Shown in pieces: positions 16,994 to 25,018 of a DNA stretch of 32,624 bases (its first letter is position 1; each line of letters begins with the position of its first letter). The stretch is taken from contig JALVZN010000072.1 in NCBI GenBank assembly GCA_027037615.1, positions 1 to 32,624 of the forward strand, written 5' to 3'. The position numbers and the translations under genes were made by a program. This stretch comes from Caldifarciminota bacterium. GTDB lineage: Bacteria > Hydrothermota > Hydrothermia > B15-G9. A model generated the notes under the pieces. That model saw only the letters and a program-made list of their open reading frames with translations, had not been told where the DNA came from and searched no databases.

Positions 16994-17016
16994 TGGGGCG
17001 GTTTCGCCCCATTTTT
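16994..17016 (+). terminator. Intrinsic terminator 1 upstream of uraA
   Basis: TGGGGCG (16994-17000), loop GTTT and CGCCCCA (17005-17011) are followed by five T. It may end the exoprotein transcript, attenuate the uraA leader, or do both. A smaller GGCG-AAAT-CGCC hairpin precedes it at 16967-16978. Confidence 0.75.
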
Positions 17017-17022
17017 ATTATT

Positions 17023-17052
17023 TAGGCGGCCATTTTGGCCGCCTATTTTTTT
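17023..17052 (+). terminator. Intrinsic terminator 2 upstream of uraA
   Basis: A 10-bp stem (TAGGCGGCCA with TGGCCGCCTA), TTT loop and seven T residues: a strong terminator only seven bases after terminator 1 and 62 bases before the uraA ATG. Confidence 0.8.
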
Positions 17053-17066
17053 ATGTGGAGAAAAAC

Positions 17067-17086
17067 GGGCGGCCTGACGGCCGCCC
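17067..17086 (+). other. Third leader hairpin before uraA
   Basis: GGGCGGCC (17067-17074), loop TGAC, GGCCGCCC (17079-17086). No T-tract follows on this strand, while the - strand would read GTTTTTC after the stem. Its GGCGGCC/GGCCGCC arms can also pair with the arms of terminator 2, allowing alternative folds. It ends 28 bases before the ATG. Confidence 0.6.
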
Positions 17087-17114
17087 TTAAACCAGATCAA
17101 AGGGGGAGTTAATC

Positions 17115-18356
17115 ATGATGCATAATGGCCCAATAACCAAGATAAGGGGTAAAATGGCGTGGGCACTCGGTGTCCAGCACTTCCTTGCCATGTTCGGAGC
17201 TACCGTTTTGGTGCCGCTCCTTACCGGCCTTGACCCGCTTGTCGCTCTCTTCACGGCTGGCATCGGCACCTTGATCTTCCATCTGGTCACCGGCAGGAAG
17301 GTGCCTGTCTTTCTCGGCTCATCCTTTGCGTTCATAACGCCCATCGTGCTTGTCGCTCAAAAGCAGGGGCTGGCTTATGCGACAGGTGGCATCGTGGTCG
17401 CAGGCGCCGTTTACCTGCTTGTTGCCTTGATAGTCATGCTTGTGGGGCCCGAAAGAATAGTCAAACTGTTCCCGCCCGTGGTATCCGGCCCTGTCATCAT
17501 CGTCATAGGCCTGAATCTCGCCCCTGTTGCCGTGAAGATGGCGGCTTCAAACTGGATTCTGGCCGGACTTACGACCTTGACGATCATCGTTGTGGCCACA
17601 TTCGTGAGGAGCGGGCTCAAGCATGTGCCTGTCCTCATCGGAGTGGCAGTTGCTTACATCGTGGCGCTTGTTTTCGGGAAAGTGGACACGGAGCCGCTCG
17701 TCAAAACCGCATGGTTCGCAATACCGAATTTCATGCTCCCAAAGTTCAGCTGGTTTGCGGTTTCCGTAATCGCGCCTGTCGCCATCGTTACGATGGTTGA
17801 GCACATCGGAGACATCCTGACCAACGGGGCAGTTGTGGGCAAGAACTTCCTCAAAGAGCCCGGATTGCATGCCACGCTTGCCGGCGATGGACTTGCCACG
17901 CTGTTCGCTGGCCTGTTTGGAGGGCCTGCAAACACGACTTACTCCGAAAACACAGGTTTGCTGGCGCTCACAAGGGTTTATGACCCGTCCGTGCTGCGCA
18001 AGGCCGCTTTGATTGCCATCCTCGTTTCGTTTTGGGCCAAGATCGGGGCCGTTCTGCGCACCATCCCGCAGTCCATAATTGGCGGCGTGAGCCTTGTCCT
18101 TTTCGGAATGATCGCATCCGTTGGCATCAGGATGCTCAAGAGGGAGGAGATAGATTTCGCCCATCCGAGGACGCTGATCATCGTTTCCGTGATTTTGACG
18201 CTCGGCGTTGGCGGTGCTGTGTTGAAGATCGGGGATTTTGAGCTTTCGGGTATGCCGATTGCTGCCATAGCCGGGATAATCCTGAATTTGATTTTGCCTG
18301 AGGGTAAGGAGCTGCTTCCGATGGCGAATTTGAAAAGCGAAGTCGTGCAGGAATAG
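17115..18356 (+). CDS. uraA: Uracil permease, NCS2/UraA family
   Basis: A 413-aa inner-membrane protein that imports uracil, in the NCS2 (nucleobase:cation symporter-2) family. It is hydrophobic throughout with about 14 membrane segments, the family's usual number and length. The TM1 signature GVQHFLAMFGATVLVP (about residues 19-34) is present, as are VEHIGD with Glu229 and the GGPANTTYSENTG motif with Glu278. These two glutamates are 49 residues apart, the same spacing as the substrate-binding Glu241 and Glu290 of E. coli UraA, which favours uracil over xanthine or urate. The start is at 17115 (ATGATG, the second ATG at 17118 is equally possible), with AAAGGGGGAG just upstream. It appears monocistronic: hairpins and terminators precede it and a strong terminator follows it. 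The leader structure suggests it could be regulated by attenuation; no PyrR-binding consensus was identified with confidence. Confidence 0.92.
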   Translation: MMHNGPITKIRGKMAWALGVQHFLAMFGATVLVPLLTGLDPLVALFTAGIGTLIFHLVTGRKVPVFLGSSFAFITPIVLVAQKQGLAYATGGIVVAGAVYLLVALIVMLVGPERIVKLFPPVVSGPVIIVIGLNLAPVAVKMAASNWILAGLTTLTIIVVATFVRSGLKHVPVLIGVAVAYIVALVFGKVDTEPLVKTAWFAIPNFMLPKFSWFAVSVIAPVAIVTMVEHIGDILTNGAVVGKNFLKEPGLHATLAGDGLATLFAGLFGGPANTTYSENTGLLALTRVYDPSVLRKAALIAILVSFWAKIGAVLRTIPQSIIGGVSLVLFGMIASVGIRMLKREEIDFAHPRTLIIVSVILTLGVGGAVLKIGDFELSGMPIAAIAGIILNLILPEGKELLPMANLKSEVVQE

Positions 18357-18386
18357 ACCTATTTCGCGAGGTTAGACGATTTTGCT

Positions 18387-18420
18387 CGGCGGCAGGGCGG
18401 AGCCCTGCCGCCGATGTTTT
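18387..18420 (+). terminator. Intrinsic terminator of uraA
   Basis: A 12-bp perfect stem CGGCGGCAGGGC / GCCCTGCCGCCG with a GGA loop, then ATGTTTT; it lies 30 bases after the uraA stop codon. Confidence 0.85.
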
Positions 18421-18615
18421 AATCTGAGCCTATTTTGAAGGGTATTTACTGTTTGGCTTTCCGCGGCATTGCTGTGGTGGATTCCGATCATGCGGACATT
18501 CTATGCCGGGCAGACGCTCCTGCCACCGTTCTGTAAAAAGATTTTGTGCTCGAATTGATGGGACAGCTGCAATTTTCCTGAAACGGCGTTCCTGAGCCGT
18601 GAAGCGCAGTTTGGG
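18421..18615. other. Intergenic stretch between uraA terminator and the bam operon promoter
   Basis: About 195 bases with no credible gene on either strand. Small inverted repeats occur (for example GGCAG/CTGCC near 18510-18525 and ACGGC/GCCGT near 18583-18602), but none reaches the strength of the neighbouring terminators. I see no recognisable small RNA, tRNA or regulatory consensus until the promoter at 18616. Confidence 0.5.
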
Positions 18616-18645
18616 TTGACAATTATCCTTTGAGAAATCTATAAT
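18616..18645 (+). promoter_or_regulatory. Consensus σ70-type promoter of the yfgM-like/clpC/bamA/surA operon
   Basis: TTGACA (18616-18621), 18-base spacer, TATAAT (18640-18645). Both hexamers match consensus exactly; the start site should be near 18652, giving a leader of about 30 bases with AAGGAG (18668-18673) before the ATG at 18684. This suggests constitutive, strong expression by the housekeeping sigma factor. Confidence 0.8.
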
Positions 18646-18683
18646 TTGCAGGCAATTGAGGAAAAACAAGGAGAGTCCGAAAC

Positions 18684-19325
18684 ATGAAAAAGATCGATTA
18701 CGATGGGGTTATCGATTACATAAAAGAGCATCTTCGGAATGTGATTATAGGCGGAGTTGTCGTGCTTGTTCTATTGATCGGCGTTGCTATTGTCGTCAGC
18801 TATCATCCTGCGCCACCGCCCGGAACGCAGTTGAAATACATGCGCGCTATATCTTTGTTTACGATGGGCGATTCCACAGCGGTTGATAGCCTTCTGAGCA
18901 TTGCGGAGGTGGCTCCATCTTCGGTTGAAGGCAAGAGAGCGCTTTACTACCTCGGCGTTGCCTATCTGAAAAAGGGCGACCTGGACGCCGCTGAGAGCTA
19001 CTTTAACAGGTTCCTCAAATCTGGCCTGAAAGATCCATTTATGACTGCGCTCGCATACAACCATCTGGCCACCATTGAAATCAACAAGGGCAAGGTGGAC
19101 AAAGGGCTTGCCTATCTCAAAAAGGCTATGGATGAAAATCCATACACATCTTACAAGGGATTTTACCTCTACCGCATGATAATCATCAACGAAGAGCTGG
19201 GCAATTACAAAGAGGCCTACAAGTTGGCCAGGGAATTTAAGGAAAAATACAAAGATCATCCGCTCTATGTTGATGTAAGTCAGGAGTTAAAATTCCTTGA
19301 AGGCGCTCTGACCTCTCAGGGGTAG
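18684..19325 (+). CDS. YfgM-like single-pass membrane protein with periplasmic TPR domain
   Basis: Product of 213 aa. A short cytoplasmic N-terminus (about 18 residues) is followed by one transmembrane segment (about 19-40, VIIGGVVVLVLLIGVAIVV) with no cleavage site, then a Pro-rich junction and tetratricopeptide repeats over about residues 70-205 (ALYYLGVAYLKKGDLDAAESYFNRF, AYNHLATIEINKGKVDKGLAYLKKAM). The order TM then TPR matches YfgM (TPR_21 family), an ancillary partner of the SecYEG translocon and PpiD in E. coli that helps newly exported proteins. Being first in an operon with BamA and SurA supports an envelope-biogenesis role, but sequence alone does not separate YfgM from other membrane TPR proteins. 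The stop is 22 bases before the clpC start, so the two are surely cotranscribed. Confidence 0.75.
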   Translation: MKKIDYDGVIDYIKEHLRNVIIGGVVVLVLLIGVAIVVSYHPAPPPGTQLKYMRAISLFTMGDSTAVDSLLSIAEVAPSSVEGKRALYYLGVAYLKKGDLDAAESYFNRFLKSGLKDPFMTALAYNHLATIEINKGKVDKGLAYLKKAMDENPYTSYKGFYLYRMIIINEELGNYKEAYKLAREFKEKYKDHPLYVDVSQELKFLEGALTSQG

Positions 19326-19347
19326 CCCTGCGGGAGGTGATCTTAAG

Positions 19348-21783
19348 TTGGTCAACAGCAGATTCACTGAGCGAGCCAAAATTGTTCTGAAGATTGCGCG
19401 AGAGGAAGCGCTTAAGTTGATGGCGGGGTTTATACGGACCGAACATCTGTTGTTGGGTATTGCTAAGCTGCGAGAAGGAGTAGCTGCCATAGTGCTCTCA
19501 AATCTCGGGATTGATCTGGAAGACCTTGCTCACCGTATTCGATCTGTGATAGGCCAATCAAGAGACCTTACATTATCCGCTGATGAGATGATAATTCCAT
19601 ACGATGAATATGCCAGCAATGTTTTGAGCTTTGCAATAGAGGAATCCAGGCGCCTTGGGCATGACTATATCGGGACTGAACACCTGTTGCTTGGTATTTT
19701 GAGGGAGAAGCGCGGAGTTGGTGCCCAGATCCTGTTCGGTATGGGTCTTGAAATTTCGACTGTCAGGAACGAAGTGGTTAAGGTATCGGGTAAGATGCCG
19801 CGACATAATAAGTTTCAAACCAAGACGCTTGATAGTTTTTCAGTTGACCTCACTCAGCTTGCCAGAGAAGGCCGACTTGACCCGGTCATTGGCAGGGAAG
19901 ACGAGATCGAGCGGGTGATACATATCCTTGCGAGACGCCGTAAGAACAATCCGGTGCTTGTTGGGGAGCCCGGCGTCGGTAAAACCGCCATTGTCGAAGG
20001 CCTCGCTCAGCGAATAGCGAAAAAGGATGTTCCCGAAGTCCTGAAGGAAAAAAGGATTTTGCAGCTCGACATTGCCGCGGTTGTAGCCGGAACGAAATAT
20101 CGCGGCCAGTTTGAGGAGCGGATGAAGGCCATAATCGTTGAGGCCGTCAAAACGCCAGATGTCATAATTTTCATCGACGAGCTGCACACGGTCATCGGTG
20201 CCGGCTCGGCCGAAGGCTCACTCGACGCATCTAGCATGCTGAAACCCGTGCTCGCACGGGGAGAGTTGCAGATCATAGGCGCCACAACATTTGACGAGTA
20301 TCGCAAATACATCGAAAAGGATGGGGCGCTTGAGAGGCGTTTCCAGCCGATAATGGTTGAGGAACCATCGGTCGCCAAGACCATCATGATACTCAAGGGA
20401 CTGAGGCACAAGTATGAGCTTTTCCACGGCGTCAGGTATTCGGACGAAGCGCTTGAGCTCGCAGCAAGGCTTTCCGATCGTTACATCACGGATAGATATC
20501 TCCCGGATAAGGCCATCGATGTGATAGATGAGGCCGGCGCAATGGTGAAACTCGAGGCTACAAATGTTTCGGATGAGTTGCTTGATCGATACAAGAAGGA
20601 GCTGGAGAGGATCAAGACACTGAAACAGCTTGCCTCGGAACATCAGGAATACGAACAGGCAGCACGATTGAGGGATAGGGAGCGTGAAGTCACAAGGAAG
20701 ATAGCTTTTCGTAGAAAAGTGTTGCTGGAAAGTGAAAAAGACATCACCGTTACCCCTGACCATATCATCCACATAGTTTCAAAATGGACGGGTATCCCGT
20801 TGAACAGGATAGATGTTGAGGAGGGCAAAAGGCTTCTGAACATGGAGGAGGAGCTCAAGAAGCGGATTGTCGGGCAGGACGAAGCCATACATGTGCTGGC
20901 GCGTGCGATAAAGCGGTCGAAGGCCGGCATCAAAGATCCACATAGACCGATAGGTTCCTTCATCTTTCTCGGCCCGACGGGTGTCGGCAAAACCGCGCTT
21001 GCAAAGGCGCTGGCGGAGTTCCTCTTTGGCGAAGAAGAGGCGCTAATTCAGATCGATATGTCGGAATACATGGAAAAATTCTCCGTTTCGAGGCTGATCG
21101 GCGCACCTCCGGGATATGTCGGATATGAGGAAGGCGGTCAGCTCACCGAAAAGGTCAGAAGGAGACCGTATTCCGTCATCCTTTTCGATGAGTTCGAGAA
21201 AGCGCATCCGGATGTCTTCAACCTGCTCCTTCAAATACTCGAGGAAGGGGTCATCACTGACAGCATAGGCAGGAAAATCAACTTCAGGGAGACGGTCATC
21301 ATCCTGACATCGAACATAGGCACGCGGTTTATCAACAAAGCGCGTGGGCTCGGTTTCTCAGCAGAGCCTCAGGAGCTCGATCAGGATAAAATCAGAGCTT
21401 TTCTGGCCGAGGAGCTTAAAAAGTTCGTCCCGCCGGAGTTTCTCAACAGGATCGACGAGGTGATCATATTCAATCCGCTGCAAAAACAGCATCTCTACGA
21501 GATAATCGATGTGATGATCGGCGAGTTGAAGGACAGGCTGAGAGAGAAAAACATATCCCTCGAAATTTCCACCTATGTCAGGGATTACCTTATCGAAAAG
21601 GGGTATAACCCCGAATATGGGGCTCGTCCGTTGAGGCGAGCCATCAGGCAATACATTGAAGACCCTCTGTCAGAAGCAATTCTGGCAGGGGAGATCAAAG
21701 AAGGTGATAATGTCATTGTTGTGCTTGAAAAAGGCACAATCCAATTCATTCCCACCAAGGAGAAAGAGAAATGTCTGGTATAA
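19348..21783 (+). CDS. clpC: ClpC-type AAA+ unfoldase, ATPase subunit of Clp protease
   Basis: An 811-aa double-AAA+ ATPase that unfolds proteins and feeds them to ClpP in the cytosol. The TTG start is set by GGGAGGTGA at 19332-19340. Domains in order: Clp-N double repeat (about 1-145, with two TEHLLLGI motifs), AAA1 with Walker A GEPGVGKT (about 206) and Walker B IIFIDE (about 273), a short middle region containing a UVR-type helix ([15 protein letters not shown], about 434) in place of the long ClpB coiled coil, then AAA2 with GPTGVGKT (about 542) and VILFDE (about 610). LGF at about 668-670 matches the [LIV]-G-[FL] ClpP-docking loop, so this is a protease partner rather than a ClpB disaggregase. 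The C-terminal D2-small domain ([14 protein letters not shown]) is complete. CtsR, McsA and McsB genes are not beside it, unlike in Firmicutes. It overlaps bamA by 13 bases. Confidence 0.95.
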   Translation: MVNSRFTERAKIVLKIAREEALKLMAGFIRTEHLLLGIAKLREGVAAIVLSNLGIDLEDLAHRIRSVIGQSRDLTLSADEMIIPYDEYASNVLSFAIEESRRLGHDYIGTEHLLLGILREKRGVGAQILFGMGLEISTVRNEVVKVSGKMPRHNKFQTKTLDSFSVDLTQLAREGRLDPVIGREDEIERVIHILARRRKNNPVLVGEPGVGKTAIVEGLAQRIAKKDVPEVLKEKRILQLDIAAVVAGTKYRGQFEERMKAIIVEAVKTPDVIIFIDELHTVIGAGSAEGSLDASSMLKPVLARGELQIIGATTFDEYRKYIEKDGALERRFQPIMVEEPSVAKTIMILKGLRHKYELFHGVRYSDEALELAARLSDRYITDRYLPDKAIDVIDEAGAMVKLEATNVSDELLDRYKKELERIKTLKQLASEHQEYEQAARLRDREREVTRKIAFRRKVLLESEKDITVTPDHIIHIVSKWTGIPLNRIDVEEGKRLLNMEEELKKRIVGQDEAIHVLARAIKRSKAGIKDPHRPIGSFIFLGPTGVGKTALAKALAEFLFGEEEALIQIDMSEYMEKFSVSRLIGAPPGYVGYEEGGQLTEKVRRRPYSVILFDEFEKAHPDVFNLLLQILEEGVITDSIGRKINFRETVIILTSNIGTRFINKARGLGFSAEPQELDQDKIRAFLAEELKKFVPPEFLNRIDEVIIFNPLQKQHLYEIIDVMIGELKDRLREKNISLEISTYVRDYLIEKGYNPEYGARPLRRAIRQYIEDPLSEAILAGEIKEGDNVIVVLEKGTIQFIPTKEKEKCLV

Positions 21784-24074
21784 TGTTGGTGTTCCTCCTT
21801 TCTTTCCCGATAACAGTCAAAGATGTTCAGGTTCAGGGTGCTAAATGGCAGCCCCCGCAGTTCATCACGACCAAATTCGGCATATCACCCGGCGACAGAA
21901 TTGGTCTGCCTGAGCTTTTCCTTGCGACCCGCAGGCTTTACTACGGCGAACGGTTTAGCGACATCACGGTGTATCAGATAGGCCCCGACACCTCAGCCGT
22001 GCTCAGGATATCGGTTACCGAAAACCCCACTCTGAAATACCTGATATTTGTCGGGAACAAGAAAATTCGAGCCGATGAGATCAAGGACTCGGTGTTGAAG
22101 ATAGTTGCGTCGGAGCCGCCTTCGTCAGATTCCGTTCGGCAGAAATACCGCAGGGAATTTGGCAAAAATGCGACCGTTTACCTCGTGCACGGTGGCTATC
22201 CGCTGTCGCCTAACCGTGTGTTCTCGTGGAAAAGGCAAATCGAAAAGCGGTATCTCAAGGAAGGATATGCACTTGTGAATGTGGAAGCTGAGGTTGTTGA
22301 TACCGACAGCGTCGGATATGCAAACCTCATCATGAAAGTGCATGAAGGCACGAAGATCAAGGTTAAAGAGATCGCATTTCATGGAAATTCCGCATTTGAC
22401 GACAAGAAACTCAAGAAGGCGATCAAGACCAAAGAGGCCGGTTTCCTGAGAAGCGGCACCTTCAAACTTGATCAATGGCAGGAGGATTCGGCCCGCATAG
22501 TTGAATTTTATGCCAATCACGGCTATCCGAGGGCGAGGGTCGATTCCACAAGGATCAGGTATGAGGGAAAATACGCCTATCTCGATGTCTGGATCACCGA
22601 GGGCAATAAGCTTGTAATTCACAGCATAGACATCGAGGCGGCGCCGCCTTTCGATTCCACAAAGTTGTATTCCCTGTTGAAGATCAAGCCCGGAATGCCC
22701 TTCTCGAGGAAGAAATACATGGAGTCCATGCAGAATGTGATGACGGTTTACCGGGATTCCGGTTACATGTATGTGAATGTCATACCTGTCGATTCAACGG
22801 TTGACGATACCCTTCTGGATGTTGTCTGGAAGGTAGTGCCCGGACACCGAATTTTCATCAGGAAGATAGACATCGAAGGCAACACGAAGACAAGGGACTA
22901 TGTGATATTGCGTGAGCTTGACCTGTTCCCAGGCGACCATTTCTCGTCCACCAAGCTGCAGAAGAGCCAGCGCGACCTGTTCATGCTTAACTTCTTCAGC
23001 AATGTGATGGTCAATTTCAAGAACACGGACGACAGCTCGTGGATAGACCTTGAGTTCAAAGTCCATGAAAAGCCGGCGGGGCAGCTCGGTTTTGGCGCCA
23101 CATACTCGGAGCTCGAAGGGCCTGCGCTCTATTTCAACATCATGCAACCCAACTTTCAGGGTAAAGGACAGGTCATATCCTTCATGTTCCAGTATGGGAA
23201 GAAGGTGCAGAACTACCGCATATCGTTTACTGAGCCTTGGCTTGGCGGGAAACCGCACTCGCTCGGCTTCGACATCCACAATGTGATTTACTACTACTAT
23301 GCGGACTTCGACAGGCAGGAGACCGGCGGAAGCGTGTCGTATTCACAGCGAATCTGGAACGATTACTGGAGGACAGGCATAACTTACAGCCTCGAACGGG
23401 TCAACCTTTTCAATGTCTCGGAATACTATCGTGAGCATTATCCCGAATACTCAAAGCCGTTCTGGACATCGTCGATATCGACATTCATCACGAGGGACAC
23501 ACGAAACAGGCCGTTCTTCCCGACCACAGGCAGCAGGTTCACATACACGCTTGTGTTCGCAGGCGGGCCACTTCAAGGCGATGTGCATTATCACAAGCAC
23601 ACCGTCGAGTGGTCGAAATATCTGCCAAAGCCGTTCAGCAGCAAGAAATACGCCTCCGTGTTCTGGCTGAGAGGCGGTTATGTCGGCGGTTTTCATCCGG
23701 ATAACTGGGCGGAAGGCGTGCCATACTACGAGCGATTTTTCCTCGGAGACATAGGATTTTACGGGCTCAGAGGGCACGAGATCAGGTCGGTGTCGCCGAT
23801 AGTCGATGGCAATAAAATCGGTGGGCGTGTCTTCGGCATCTTCACATTCGAGGAAAGATACCTTGTGGAGCAAAACATCTACTTCCTCGCTTTTGTGGAT
23901 GTGGGTAACACATGGCTTAATGTGAACAAAATACCGCAGGTGGGATTTGAATACGGGCTTGGTGTCGGCATGCGCATGGAGATCCCGATGATGGGCATAC
24001 TCGGCTTTGACATCGGGTTTGACCCAAGGACACGGGAATTCGTGCCGCATGTTCAGGTCGGCACCATGTTCTGA
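21771..24074 (+). CDS. bamA: BamA, outer-membrane protein assembly factor (Omp85)
   Basis: A 767-aa core subunit of the BAM complex, which folds and inserts β-barrel proteins into the outer membrane. A short signal peptide ([12 protein letters not shown]) is followed by five POTRA domains, each with the β-α-α-β pattern and a GN/EGN-like turn: about 20-93, 94-195, 196-282, 283-362 and 363-440; POTRA 2 appears to carry extra residues. The 16-stranded barrel fills the rest and ends in Phe (VQVGTMF), the usual barrel C-terminus. The L6 loop motif is GLRGH (about 665-669) instead of the common VRGF/Y. ATG 21771 is chosen over 21783 because AAGGAG (21758-21763) is seven bases upstream. It lies inside the clpC-surA operon and overlaps the clpC stop, suggesting translational coupling. 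Confidence 0.93.
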   Translation: MSGIMLVFLLSFPITVKDVQVQGAKWQPPQFITTKFGISPGDRIGLPELFLATRRLYYGERFSDITVYQIGPDTSAVLRISVTENPTLKYLIFVGNKKIRADEIKDSVLKIVASEPPSSDSVRQKYRREFGKNATVYLVHGGYPLSPNRVFSWKRQIEKRYLKEGYALVNVEAEVVDTDSVGYANLIMKVHEGTKIKVKEIAFHGNSAFDDKKLKKAIKTKEAGFLRSGTFKLDQWQEDSARIVEFYANHGYPRARVDSTRIRYEGKYAYLDVWITEGNKLVIHSIDIEAAPPFDSTKLYSLLKIKPGMPFSRKKYMESMQNVMTVYRDSGYMYVNVIPVDSTVDDTLLDVVWKVVPGHRIFIRKIDIEGNTKTRDYVILRELDLFPGDHFSSTKLQKSQRDLFMLNFFSNVMVNFKNTDDSSWIDLEFKVHEKPAGQLGFGATYSELEGPALYFNIMQPNFQGKGQVISFMFQYGKKVQNYRISFTEPWLGGKPHSLGFDIHNVIYYYYADFDRQETGGSVSYSQRIWNDYWRTGITYSLERVNLFNVSEYYREHYPEYSKPFWTSSISTFITRDTRNRPFFPTTGSRFTYTLVFAGGPLQGDVHYHKHTVEWSKYLPKPFSSKKYASVFWLRGGYVGGFHPDNWAEGVPYYERFFLGDIGFYGLRGHEIRSVSPIVDGNKIGGRVFGIFTFEERYLVEQNIYFLAFVDVGNTWLNVNKIPQVGFEYGLGVGMRMEIPMMGILGFDIGFDPRTREFVPHVQVGTMF

Positions 24075-24139
24075 TGAAACGCCTCCCCCAATGGGGACGA
24101 TGATCGAAATAAAATGTTCTTTTAACAGAGGAGGATGAT

Positions 24140-25006
24140 ATGAGTAAAAAAGCCATTATGGCGGTGGTGGTTGTAGCCACTCTGGCGGTCATAACCACAT
24201 TTGCAGGATGTAAAAAAGGCGGAGAAGGATACGATACCAAAGAACTTGGCAACCCAATTGTGAAGGTTGACGGGCTCACACTTTATGAGAAAGACCTTGA
24301 GATTTACGGTCAGGGCATGCAGTGGACGCCTCAGCAAAAAAAGGATTTTATAAAGCAGTGGACAAAGATGGCACTTCTTTATCTTGCGGCCAAAGAAGAA
24401 GGATTTGACAAAAACCCTCTTATCAGAAGGAAACTTGAGTTGAACGAGCAGTTGACACTGGTTCAGGAATACGAAGCGCAGAAGATGAGCAACATCACGG
24501 TCTCCCCGACGGAGGTCGATTCCATCTACAACCTGCACAAGGATCTTTTCGATCGAAATGCCACTTTCCTGATCGTTTATGCTCAGGATTCAGCTAAACT
24601 CGAACAGATTGACAGGATGTTGAGCAATAAGAAGGGCAGTCGCCTTTTCATGGCGATAGAACAGGTGAAGTCGGATTCCACTGTCACCGCCTTTGAGACC
24701 CAGAACCCTGTGAACCTTGGCATATTCTATCTGACTTACAGCGACATACCCGAATCCCTGAGGGCGAAAGTCGTTAAACTCAGGCCCGGACATGGTGTCA
24801 TGGGCAAATATCAGGATGGCTCTTACATCTACCTGTTTTTGATCAGCGAGAGCAGGACGCCCGCCGGCGAGCAACAGGTTAAGAGCTTCATCCAGCAGTA
24901 TCTTGTCGATCACAGGCGTAAAGCGGTCGAGGATTCCTTGATCTCAAAGATGCAGAAGAAATACAAAGTCGAATATCTTGCCGATACGACTAAAACCAAC
25001 AAATAA
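24140..25006 (+). CDS. SurA/PpiC-like lipoprotein chaperone with degenerate parvulin domain
   Basis: A 288-aa predicted lipoprotein (hydrophobic segment ending TTFAGC, Cys at about residue 24). The N-terminal α-helical part (NPIVKVDGLTLYEKDLEIY, QKKDFIKQWTKMALLYLAAKEEG, about 37-130) matches the SurA/PpiD/PrsA N-terminal chaperone domain. A region at about 135-240 has the overall order of a PpiC rotamase domain (FLIVYA, LGIFYLTYSDIPESLRAKVVKLRPGHGVMG, SYIYLFLISE) but lacks recognisable canonical catalytic residues, so chaperone rather than isomerase activity is likely. RBS AGAGGAGG is five bases before the ATG. It sits 65 bases after bamA and 12 bases before surA, consistent with a role in delivering unfolded outer-membrane proteins. 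PrsA-like lipoprotein is an alternative name. Membrane side (inner or outer) cannot be read from sequence. Confidence 0.75.
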   Translation: MSKKAIMAVVVVATLAVITTFAGCKKGGEGYDTKELGNPIVKVDGLTLYEKDLEIYGQGMQWTPQQKKDFIKQWTKMALLYLAAKEEGFDKNPLIRRKLELNEQLTLVQEYEAQKMSNITVSPTEVDSIYNLHKDLFDRNATFLIVYAQDSAKLEQIDRMLSNKKGSRLFMAIEQVKSDSTVTAFETQNPVNLGIFYLTYSDIPESLRAKVVKLRPGHGVMGKYQDGSYIYLFLISESRTPAGEQQVKSFIQQYLVDHRRKAVEDSLISKMQKKYKVEYLADTTKTNK

Positions 25007-25018
25007 GGTGGGGATACC

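Noticed and set aside
17547-18164. A 205-codon antisense frame opposite uraA
   Set aside because: Its product is low in hydrophobic order and matches nothing, while the + strand encodes a clear NCS2 permease with both key glutamates in place.
18430-18669. A 79-codon frame on the - strand between uraA and the bam operon
   Set aside because: It covers the consensus promoter, has no ribosome binding site and an unstructured composition.
19348-21783. ClpB disaggregase as an alternative identity for the AAA+ protein
   Set aside because: The long ClpB middle coiled coil is absent, a UVR-type helix is present, and an LGF loop suited to ClpP docking lies in AAA2.
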